NCBI RefSeq assembly: GCF_011299615.1
Contig: NZ_CP049861.1
Coordinates: 1,240,001-1,304,000 of the forward strand
Length of the DNA: 64,000 nt
Direction: 5' to 3'
Source: Erysipelothrix sp. HDW6C
Lineage (GTDB): Bacteria; Bacillota_I; Bacilli_A; Erysipelotrichales; Erysipelotrichaceae
The notes below the pieces were generated by a model that saw only the letters and a list, made by a program, of their open reading frames with translations, had not been told where the DNA came from and made no database searches. A program made the translations under genes and the position numbers. Of this stretch, positions 53,610-61,019 are shown in pieces; position 1 is the stretch's first letter; each line of letters starts with the position of its first letter.

Positions 53610-56198
53610 TTAGTCTAACGGTGTATATACAAATTTCTTCACAATTGTGGTTGTCATTAAGTACATGGCAATGATTCCAAATACCCATGCAATATGTACA
53701 GGTTGTAACATTTGCAATTCGATTGAAGCAGCCATCGGTGTAAGTACAAACAGTAATGTAATTGCAATAGCGACTACAGTTACTAATACCAATGTGAATG
53801 ATGGTGGATTCTTTCGTGAGAGTGGTTTTTTGGAACGGATCACAAAGATGATTAATGCTTGTGACATAATACCAAATGCGAACCAGAATGTATGGAATAA
53901 TGTTTGTTGTTCTACAGTACGTACATTGAATACAAAGTAGAGTACAAGGAAACAGGCAATATCAAATATGGAACTTAAGGGTCCAAATATTGACATGAAT
54001 CGAACCAGTGACTTCGTTTCGAGCTTACGTGGTTTTTCGAGTTCTTCAGGTGTACAGTTATCAAATGGAATACCGGTTTGAGCCAGGTCACTCAAGAGAT
54101 TCTGTACCAAGATATGAACAGGAAGCAGTGGTAAGAAGGGTAAGAAGATACTTGCGACAATAACAGAAATCATATTACCGACGTTGCCACTTACCGCCAT
54201 CTCAAGGTACTTAACCATGTTGACGATTGTCTTACGTCCTTCGAGGACACCTTCTTCAAGAACACTTAAGTCTTTCTTCAAGAGAATGATATCAGCAGAC
54301 TCTTTAGCGATATCAACCGCTGTATCTACGGAAATTCCAACATCTGCTTGTTTGAGAGCAAGGGCATCATTGATACCATCGCCCATGAAACCTACGGTAT
54401 GGTGATTATCTTGGAATGCTTTAACAATTCGTTGCTTTTGACTTGGTGATATTTTTGCAAAGAGATGGCAGTGTTTGACTGCTTCACCAAGTTCTTTATC
54501 AGTCATGGCCTCAATATCATCACCCATATAGGTAACTTCAGTATCAATGCCAACCTTACTACAGACTTTCTTGGCTACACCAAGGCTATCTCCTGTAATA
54601 ACGACAACGTCAACGCCATGGCGGTTGAGGCTTTCAATGGTTGGTTTTGCACTTTCTTTAGGTGGGTCAAGGAATCCAATAAATCCGATAAGAACGAGGT
54701 CCTTTTCATCTTCAACGCTAAACTCATGATCTGTAGGAACATCATTTTTTTGTGCAACAGCAATCATACGGAGTCCGTCATGATTGTGTTGTGAGTAAAC
54801 ATCCATCGCTTCAGCGCGGATTTCATCGGTTAGTAAGATTGCTTCGCCATCACGATCAATATACTTACAAAGACTCATGATTTCTTCGACAGCACCTTTG
54901 GTAATTAATTGGCGTTTGTCATTGGAGTCTTCAAGAATAACACTCATACGTCGTCGTGCAAAGTCGAACGGAATTTCATCTACAACTGTGTAGTAGTGAA
55001 TTAAGTCACCCATGTTATACATGTTTGCGCGTTCAATAATTGCAAGATCAATAAGATTCTTGAGCCCACTTTGGAATTGTGAATTTAAGAAAGCATGGCG
55101 TAATACGCGCATGTCATCTTCACCGGTAACGTTCATGTAGCGCTCAAGAATGATATCATCTTGAGTAATGGTTCCGGTTTTGTCTGTACAAAGGACATCC
55201 ATTTCTCCAAACGAAGAAATTGAACTTTGTGACTTAACAATAGTTTGATGTTTCGCCATGTTGATTGCACCCCGTGCAAGCCCACTGCTTAATACAACAG
55301 GGAGCATCTCAGGTGTTAAACCAACAGCGACCGTTAATGCAAAGAGTAGTGCATCAATGAAGTCTTTTTTAAATAGTCCATTAATGACAATAATGATTGG
55401 AAGCATGATAATCATCAATCTCATTAAGAGTCTACTGATTGTTGAAATGCTATTTTCAAAACTATTTGGGCGACGTGTTTCCTTTAAGCTTGTGCTCATC
55501 TTACCGAGGTAAGTGTCATCACCAGTACGAATAACGACCGCACGTGCTGTTCCAGATACTACGTTTGTCCCCATTAGACAAAGGTTAGAATAATCGGCTT
55601 CATTGGATGTCTCTTCATCATTGAAGCTGACAAATTTTTCAATAGGTTGGGATTCTCCTGTGAGAGTTGCTTGCGATAAGAATAAATCCTTTGCTGAAAT
55701 AACGCGCATATCAGCAGGAACAATATCACCTGCAGATAATCGAACGATATCACCGACAACTAATTGATCAATCGGGATTTCAATAAAAGCACCATCACGC
55801 AAGGCTGCAGTTGTATTCGATACCATGTGCAGCAGTTTCTCACTTGCGGCACTCGAACGCTCATCTTGAATGAATGATATAAGTGTTGAAATAATAACAA
55901 TAACGGACAATATTGTAATTGTGAGATAGTCACGTTGTTGTGTGAGTAGAATGTCAGTTACAAAAGTGATTGCAATAACCACCATGAGTACTAAGTTAAA
56001 TGGATTGATTAAAACATTAACAAATCCGATAATCGGATGACGCTTCTTACTTGGTGAAATTTGATTTGGACCAAACTCCTCCAATTTTTCTTCTGCAATT
56101 GCTTGAGTATAACCTGTTTCCACAGTGTTAAGACTTTCAAAGAGCTCATCTTGTGGTAATTGCAGTGTTTTTAATAATTCGTTTTTTGTGTTAGCCAT
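53610..56198 (-). CDS. mgtA: Magnesium-translocating P-type ATPase (MgtA-like)
   Basis: 862 residues, P3B-type P-ATPase. Actuator LTGESQP, phosphorylation site D339 in CTDKTGTITQDD, hinge GDGINDALALKQADVGISVD, and about ten membrane helices. Cytoplasmic N-terminal helix as in MgtA. It imports Mg2+ when the ion is scarce. SD AAAGGAG. The leader upstream holds a 30-codon ORF and a palindrome next to the SD (see separate entries), which suggest translational or attenuation control. Convergent with the valS operon across two terminators. Confidence 0.96.
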   Translation of the reverse strand: MANTKNELLKTLQLPQDELFESLNTVETGYTQAIAEEKLEEFGPNQISPSKKRHPIIGFVNVLINPFNLVLMVVIAITFVTDILLTQQRDYLTITILSVIVIISTLISFIQDERSSAASEKLLHMVSNTTAALRDGAFIEIPIDQLVVGDIVRLSAGDIVPADMRVISAKDLFLSQATLTGESQPIEKFVSFNDEETSNEADYSNLCLMGTNVVSGTARAVVIRTGDDTYLGKMSTSLKETRRPNSFENSISTISRLLMRLMIIMLPIIIVINGLFKKDFIDALLFALTVAVGLTPEMLPVVLSSGLARGAINMAKHQTIVKSQSSISSFGEMDVLCTDKTGTITQDDIILERYMNVTGEDDMRVLRHAFLNSQFQSGLKNLIDLAIIERANMYNMGDLIHYYTVVDEIPFDFARRRMSVILEDSNDKRQLITKGAVEEIMSLCKYIDRDGEAILLTDEIRAEAMDVYSQHNHDGLRMIAVAQKNDVPTDHEFSVEDEKDLVLIGFIGFLDPPKESAKPTIESLNRHGVDVVVITGDSLGVAKKVCSKVGIDTEVTYMGDDIEAMTDKELGEAVKHCHLFAKISPSQKQRIVKAFQDNHHTVGFMGDGINDALALKQADVGISVDTAVDIAKESADIILLKKDLSVLEEGVLEGRKTIVNMVKYLEMAVSGNVGNMISVIVASIFLPFLPLLPVHILVQNLLSDLAQTGIPFDNCTPEELEKPRKLETKSLVRFMSIFGPLSSIFDIACFLVLYFVFNVRTVEQQTLFHTFWFAFGIMSQALIIFVIRSKKPLSRKNPPSFTLVLVTVVAIAITLLFVLTPMAASIELQMLQPVHIAWVFGIIAMYLMTTTIVKKFVYTPLD

Positions 56199-56210
56199 AA
56201 CCTAACTCCT

Positions 56211-56229
56211 TTCATACTTAAAGTATGAA
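56211..56229 (-). promoter_or_regulatory. Perfect palindrome abutting the mgtA Shine-Dalgarno sequence
   Basis: TTCATACTT-A-AAGTATGAA on the + strand is a perfect nine-base inverted repeat. It lies between the leader ORF stop and the mgtA SD, sharing its last bases with AAAGGAG. It may fold as a small hairpin that hinders the SD, or be a protein operator. Confidence 0.6.
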
Positions 56230-56234
56230 CGAAT

Positions 56235-56327
56235 TTAAGATACGATTGCCTCGGTTGTGGTCCCCAAGGGATCGTCATCAATTGATCGCTCACTATTCTC
56301 TGTAAAACTGCAACTTTGAACTTCCAT
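56235..56327 (-). CDS. Putative 30-residue leader peptide of mgtA
   Basis: Minus-strand ATG 56327 to TAA 56235. A strong SD GAGGTGG ends four bases before ATG. The peptide starts MEVQSCSFTENSER and then has SIDDDPLG, an Asp-Asp-Asp-Pro run at residues 17-20. It ends six bases before the palindrome at the mgtA SD. The ORF fills most of the short leader defined by the promoter at 56351-56379. Acidic and proline-rich leader peptides sense Mg2+ in enterobacteria (MgtL) by destabilising the ribosome. Function here is inference. Confidence 0.65.
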   Translation of the reverse strand: MEVQSCSFTENSERSIDDDPLGTTTEAIVS

Positions 56328-56350
56328 GGTACCACCTCGCTTTCTTATCG

Positions 56351-56379
56351 ATTATAACAAAGATATCGCAAAAGGGCAA
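56351..56379 (-). promoter_or_regulatory. Promoter of the mgtA leader
   Basis: Minus-strand TTGCCC (56374-56379), 17-base spacer and perfect TATAAT (56351-56356). The expected start, near 56344, is just before the leader peptide SD. Confidence 0.8.
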
Positions 56380-56458
56380 TTAGACAGGCGTTGTTTGAAC
56401 AGAAGTTTTAACCCGCATTCACATGTGTTATACTTTTTATCAGTGGGAGGTTTTATAT

Positions 56459-57166
56459 ATGAAAAAAACTATTTTATTTGATTTAGACGGCACACTATTA
56501 CCGTTGGATAACAAGGAATTTGAAACGAGTTATATTACGTCAATTACATCTTTTGTAAAAGACATTTTAGAACCACGTAAAATGGCAGAAAGTCTATGGC
56601 AAGCCTCGGCGGTTATGGTTCAAAGTAATGATGATACAAAAACAAATGAAGAAGTGTTCTATGGCGAGTTTGATAAACTTGTTGGAAAAGAAACATCAGA
56701 TAAACTGTTAGCAGTCTTGGATGATTATTACAGTACGGGCTTTGATGTTGTTAAAGATATTACATTTATTGATGATAATGTTGTTGAAGCCGTTCGTTAT
56801 TTGAAAGAAAAGGGACACAAAGTTATTCTTGCAACAAACCCAATGTTCCCTAAAATGGCTACTGATAAACGTATTCTATGGGCTGGCTTTACACCTGAAG
56901 ATTTTGACTATGTGACGCGTTTTGAAGTTGATCACTTTTGCAAGCCCAATCCAAGCTACTATCAAGAAATCATGCGCATCAACAATCTTGATCCAAAAGA
57001 ATGTGTCATGATTGGAAATGATGTTCAAGAAGATATGATGGCAAAATCTTTAGGTATGGATGCGTGGTTGATTGATGATAATTTAATTCACCGTGGAGGA
57101 GAAATGACATTTGACTGGCGCGGAAGTCGACAAGACTTGCTGGCTCATATCAAGGAGGTCTTCTAA
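56459..57166 (+). CDS. HAD-family phosphatase
   Basis: 235 residues from ATG 56459 (SD GGGAGG). Motif I FDLDGTLLPLD with nucleophile D8 and acid D10, motif II LATNPMFP, motif III lysine in HFCKPNPSYY, and motif IV VMIGNDVQEDMMAKSLG. It is a C1-cap HAD hydrolase (PGP/YjjG-like); substrate unknown. It overlaps ald by one base. Its promoter (TATACT near 56430) faces away from that of mgtA. Confidence 0.93.
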   Translation: MKKTILFDLDGTLLPLDNKEFETSYITSITSFVKDILEPRKMAESLWQASAVMVQSNDDTKTNEEVFYGEFDKLVGKETSDKLLAVLDDYYSTGFDVVKDITFIDDNVVEAVRYLKEKGHKVILATNPMFPKMATDKRILWAGFTPEDFDYVTRFEVDHFCKPNPSYYQEIMRINNLDPKECVMIGNDVQEDMMAKSLGMDAWLIDDNLIHRGGEMTFDWRGSRQDLLAHIKEVF

Positions 57167-58293
57167 TGATAATTGGATGCGTAAAAGAAGTTAAGAACGC
57201 TGAGAATCGTGTTGGCTTGATGCCTTCACACGTCTTTGAATATGTAAATGCGGGTCACAGTGTTTTTGTTGAACGTGACTTAGGAATCGGAAGTGGATTC
57301 AATAATCAAGAATATCGCGATGCTGGAGCGACAGTGTTGGATGATGCGAAAGCGGTGTGGGATTTGGCCGAAATGATGATAAAGGTCAAGGAACCAATGG
57401 CATCTGAATACGATTTGATGAAACCGGATTCGATTATTTTCACCTATTTCCATCTTGCAGATAACAAACCATTGGCATCAGTCTTGTTAGAAAAACGCAT
57501 CAGTGCAGTTGCCTATGAAACCGTAACAGATGCAAACGGACGCTTGCCCTTGCTACGTCCCATGTCTGAAGTTGCCGGACGCTTATCAATTCAAGAAGGC
57601 GAGAAATACCTTGAAGGCCACTATGGTGGAAAAGGAATTCTGCTATCAGGAGTCCCCGGGGTTCGTGGCGGTCATGTTGTCATCATCGGAGCAGGTGTTG
57701 TTGGGACAAGTGCTGTTAAAACTGCACTTGGAACAGGAGCGACTGTAAGCGTCTTGGATCGTGATCTCAATAGACTTGCTTATCTTGAAGATGTATTCAA
57801 TGGACAAATTTCAACAATCTATAGTGATGAAACAAATCTTAGAGCGGAACTAATGCGCGCAGATATTGTTGTTGGGAGTGTTTTGATTCCCGGAGATAAA
57901 GCACCCAAGATTGTTCGCCGTGAGCATCTTGCCCTCATGGGTAAAGGTACTGTTTTAATCGATGTTGCCATTGATCAGGGAGGATGCTTCGAAACAAGTC
58001 GTCCGACATCACATGTTGATCCGATTTTTATCGAAGAAGGAATTGTGCATTACTGCGTTACGAACATGCCAGGGGCTGTTCCAAAAACATCAACATACGC
58101 ATTAGGTAATGCAACGTTACCGTATGGCTTAAAAATTGCCAACCTTGGTTTGCATGATGCCATTATGTCAGATGTCCACTTAAAAGACGGTTTAAATACC
58201 TTCGGAGCACAAGTCACAAATAGAGCAGTTGCCAAAGCGCTGAATCTTGAATTTGTTGATTATGAAAAGTGCGTTAAATACGTGAAGTCTTAA
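57166..58293 (+). CDS. ald: Alanine dehydrogenase
   Basis: 375 residues. Start IIGCVKEVKNAENRVGLMPS, NAD-binding loop VVIIGAGVVGTSAVKTALG, and LIDVAIDQGGCFETSRPTSH contain the conserved residues of the enzyme, including the Lys and His of the active site (NRVGLMP and YFHLADNK). It interconverts alanine with pyruvate and ammonia using NAD. Translationally coupled to the HAD gene. Confidence 0.97.
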   Translation: MIIGCVKEVKNAENRVGLMPSHVFEYVNAGHSVFVERDLGIGSGFNNQEYRDAGATVLDDAKAVWDLAEMMIKVKEPMASEYDLMKPDSIIFTYFHLADNKPLASVLLEKRISAVAYETVTDANGRLPLLRPMSEVAGRLSIQEGEKYLEGHYGGKGILLSGVPGVRGGHVVIIGAGVVGTSAVKTALGTGATVSVLDRDLNRLAYLEDVFNGQISTIYSDETNLRAELMRADIVVGSVLIPGDKAPKIVRREHLALMGKGTVLIDVAIDQGGCFETSRPTSHVDPIFIEEGIVHYCVTNMPGAVPKTSTYALGNATLPYGLKIANLGLHDAIMSDVHLKDGLNTFGAQVTNRAVAKALNLEFVDYEKCVKYVKS

Positions 58294-58322
58294 GCGTAAT
58301 TTGTTACAATATGTTAAAGGAG

Positions 58323-59306
58323 GTGGCCGTCATACCAAATGTCATAACACATGGACTGATGGCTCTCGATGTTTATAATAAACTTGAGATGTCAGCGGTT
58401 CAAAAAGCGATTGAGAAACATCCGAAAGCGTACTTGCTTGGGAGTAATGGACCGGACATTTTGTTCTACTACAAAGTTCTGCCTTGGCAAGACCAAAAGC
58501 TGAATAAACACGTCGCTGGCTACGGAAATGCGGTGCACGAAACTCACATCAATGACTTCTTTAGGGAAGCGGTGAGATTTGTAGGGGATATGAAAGACCC
58601 AGAACGCCAAGATATTTTGATTTCTTATCTTGCGGGTCATTTCTTACACTGGTCACTTGATTCATTAGCACACCCTTTTATCTTCTATAGAAGTGGTGAA
58701 ATTGCTGGAGCTACAAAGTTTTGGCACTATCGTTACGAATCAATGATAGACGCACTTATGATTACCTATGTTAAGAAACGCGATATGAACAGTTTGAAGG
58801 CTATACGCTTCGTGGATGTATCTGCGAGTGAACGCCGTGTTATTGCATCGTTTTATCAAATGATGTTGGCTCGTGTATTTCACATTGATACCGAACCAGA
58901 AGTTATTGATGAAGCAATTGCTTCATTCAAAAAAGCATTAGGATTTCTGTATGATCCCCATAACGTCAAGACATCGGCAATTAAAGCCTACGAAAATAAG
59001 TTCTTGGAGCCTTGGGCATTATCAAGTCATATCGTCAATGCAAACATTGACGCAGAATACGATGTTTTGAACTTAAAACACGATGTATGGTCAAATCCAA
59101 CAGACATCAACGACACATCAACACTATCGTTTGTTGACTTGTATGATTATTCCATTAAATTGGGGTTACTCTTACTCGATCGATTCGATGATGCCTTGCT
59201 GGGCGATGCCGTTAACTTTGACGAAATCTTAAATGATTGTCAGTACGATACAGGGCGACCTGTTGGCATCAAAATGAAGTTTTACAATTCAATTTACAAC
59301 AAATAA
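58323..59306 (+). CDS. Zinc-dependent phospholipase C-like protein
   Basis: About 325 residues, intracellular zinc-dependent phospholipase C fold. PNVITHGLMALDVYNKL, YLLGSNGPDILFYY, HETHINDFF and YLAGHFLHWSLDSLAHPFIFYR give the His and Asp metal ligands. No signal peptide. The start is uncertain: AAAGGAGG (58316-58323) is followed by GTG 58323 (overlapping it) and by an in-frame ATA at 58332 at ideal distance, where the family would naturally begin (IPNVITHG). The ATG 58311 is upstream of the SD. Function in the cell unknown. Confidence 0.82.
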   Translation: MAVIPNVITHGLMALDVYNKLEMSAVQKAIEKHPKAYLLGSNGPDILFYYKVLPWQDQKLNKHVAGYGNAVHETHINDFFREAVRFVGDMKDPERQDILISYLAGHFLHWSLDSLAHPFIFYRSGEIAGATKFWHYRYESMIDALMITYVKKRDMNSLKAIRFVDVSASERRVIASFYQMMLARVFHIDTEPEVIDEAIASFKKALGFLYDPHNVKTSAIKAYENKFLEPWALSSHIVNANIDAEYDVLNLKHDVWSNPTDINDTSTLSFVDLYDYSIKLGLLLLDRFDDALLGDAVNFDEILNDCQYDTGRPVGIKMKFYNSIYNK

Positions 59307-59322
59307 TAGGGAGGGTTTTATT

Positions 59323-59877
59323 ATGTTAATCAATATCCATGGAAAAAATGTAGAAATTACAGACGCAATGCATGCAGCAGTTGAAGACAAACTTGAGTTC
59401 TTACACAAGTATTTCGAAATTGATGATTCATGGCGTGCAAATGTTGTCGTTAATACATATCCAGCTGGAGCCAAAGTAGAAGTTACGATTACTTCGAAAT
59501 TTAGCCCACTACGTGCAGAAGTGATGAACGAAGATTTCTATGCAGCTTTGGATAAAGTTGTTCATAAACTTGAAGATCAAATTCGTCGTCACAAAACACG
59601 TCTCTCAAAACGTAACCGCGAAGGTTTATCACAAGCATTCGTATCGATGATTGATGATTACGAAGCAAAACCGGAAGCAGCTGATGAAGCACAATTGGTT
59701 CGTACAAAGACAGTTGTCGCAGAATCAATGAACCTTAATGACGCAGTATTAGACATGGAAATGTTGGGACACACATTCTTTATTTATACCGATGATGAAA
59801 CCAACGAAATTGCAGTTGTTTACAAGCGTCTTGACGGTGATTATGGGTTACTTGAAGTTGAAAGAGAAAATGATTAA
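59323..59877 (+). CDS. hpf: Ribosome hibernation-promoting factor, long form
   Basis: 184 residues. N-terminal S30AE/YfiA domain (about 1-100, MLINIHGKNVEITDAMHAAV) and C-terminal dimerisation domain (about 122-180, SMNLNDAVLDMEMLGHTFFI). It pairs 70S ribosomes into 100S dimers during stress or stationary phase. SD GGGAGGG. Own transcript, followed by the sepF promoter. Confidence 0.97.
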   Translation: MLINIHGKNVEITDAMHAAVEDKLEFLHKYFEIDDSWRANVVVNTYPAGAKVEVTITSKFSPLRAEVMNEDFYAALDKVVHKLEDQIRRHKTRLSKRNREGLSQAFVSMIDDYEAKPEAADEAQLVRTKTVVAESMNLNDAVLDMEMLGHTFFIYTDDETNEIAVVYKRLDGDYGLLEVEREND

Positions 59878-59921
59878 TTCCCACTTATTTGTGGTATAAT
59901 AATCAAAACGGAGGTTTAGGC

Positions 59922-60323
59922 ATGAGCTTTAAAGACAAATTAAAAAATATTTTAACACCAGTAGAAGATGAGTATCTTGAGTTCTCCGACGAGGAGGCAG
60001 AAAGTTTGAGTGATTATGAAACATCAGGTTCCAAATCAGCATCCAAGCTTCCAACCGATACAAAGATGGTACTTTTTGAGCCTCGCTCATTTGAGGAATC
60101 GGAAGAAGTTGCACGTTATCTAAAAGAAAAACGTGCTGCAGTTGTTAATCTTCACCGTTTACAACGTGATTATGCACAACGCACCATTGATTTCCTTACT
60201 GGGGTAGTGTTTGCGCTAGATGGCACAATCCAAAAGATTGGACATAACGTCATTCTCTGTACACCACGTACAATTGGGGTACAAGGGGAAATTAGCATGA
60301 ACCTGGAAGACCTTGATTCCTAA
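59922..60323 (+). CDS. sepF: Cell division protein SepF
   Basis: 133 residues from ATG 59922 (SD GGAGG). An amphipathic N-terminal membrane-binding helix (SFKDKLKNILTP), an acidic linker, and the SepF core with VVNLHRLQRDYAQRTIDFLT and GVVFALDGTIQKIGHNVILC. It anchors FtsZ to the membrane. The next gene is divIVA, the usual pairing in Bacillota although ylmG and ylmH are missing between them. Confidence 0.94.
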   Translation: MSFKDKLKNILTPVEDEYLEFSDEEAESLSDYETSGSKSASKLPTDTKMVLFEPRSFEESEEVARYLKEKRAAVVNLHRLQRDYAQRTIDFLTGVVFALDGTIQKIGHNVILCTPRTIGVQGEISMNLEDLDS

Positions 60324-60335
60324 TAAGGAGAAATG

Positions 60336-60815
60336 ATGTCAAACAAACACGAATTTCGTATTATGCGTCAGGGCTATGATCGCTTTGAAGTGGATCAAGT
60401 CGTTAATGATTTAGAGCATGAGAATAAAGTGATGCAAAAACAAATGCAAATCTTTAAGAAACAAGTCGAGACACTTCAAGAACAACGTGATATAATCAAG
60501 AAACGCTACCAGCAATTGGTAGGTGAAATAGCAGTTCGAGAACGAGCAGCTGAAGAAATGTCACGATTGGCACTTCGCGAAGCAAACTCAATCATTGATA
60601 ATGCCCGCTCAAACGCTGATATGATTGTCCGTGAAGCAATGTCGACTTCGCGTCAGGTTCTTGTAGAAATTGCACGAATCTCAAACGAGTCAAATGAGCT
60701 CCGAGATGAATTGAAATTTAGAATTAAAGATTTAGAGGAAGCAATCGACGGTCTAGAATTGCCGGATGCTCCAAATTTGAACTTATATAGCGATGACCAA
60801 GACACATCAAAATAG
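60336..60815 (+). CDS. divIVA: DivIVA-family cell-pole protein
   Basis: 159 residues from the second ATG (60336), better spaced from AAGGAG than ATG 60333. N-terminal lipid-binding motif FRIMRQGYDRFEVDQVVNDL followed by long coiled coils (about 30-145). It recruits division and growth proteins to curved membrane. It ends just before the isoleucine T-box. Confidence 0.95.
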   Translation: MSNKHEFRIMRQGYDRFEVDQVVNDLEHENKVMQKQMQIFKKQVETLQEQRDIIKKRYQQLVGEIAVRERAAEEMSRLALREANSIIDNARSNADMIVREAMSTSRQVLVEIARISNESNELRDELKFRIKDLEEAIDGLELPDAPNLNLYSDDQDTSK

Positions 60816-60819
60816 CAAT

Positions 60820-61003
60820 CCATTCTAGAGACTTCATGGTTGGTGAAAATGAAGAGGGACCTGTATTGATATCACTTGTGAGCTTGTTTTTGAATCGAGT
60901 AGAAAACACGTGGGCGGCGTTAACGCATTTAAGTGCACATACACTGTATGTGAATTAAGGTGGTACCACGTTTAAGACGTCCTTATTAGGACGTCTTTTT
61001 ATT
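60820..61003 (+). promoter_or_regulatory. T-box leader, isoleucine-specific
   Basis: T-box core AAGGTGGTACCACG at 60957-60970 and terminator AAGACGTCCT / AGGACGTCTT with T tail (60974-61003). The Stem I apical part is AGAGACTTCATGGTTGGTG near 60828. The specifier is probably ATC at 60871-60873 in GATATCAC, an isoleucine codon. No clear promoter is visible between divIVA and the leader, so transcription may come from sepF-divIVA or a weak internal start. Confidence 0.92.
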
Positions 61004-61019
61004 ATTTAGGAGGAAAGAT

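Noticed and set aside
56326-56340. T-box-like core GAGGTGGTACC on the minus strand upstream of mgtA
   Set aside because: It lacks the Stem I domain, specifier and terminator, and mgtA is not an amino-acid gene. It reads better as the SD and start of the leader peptide.
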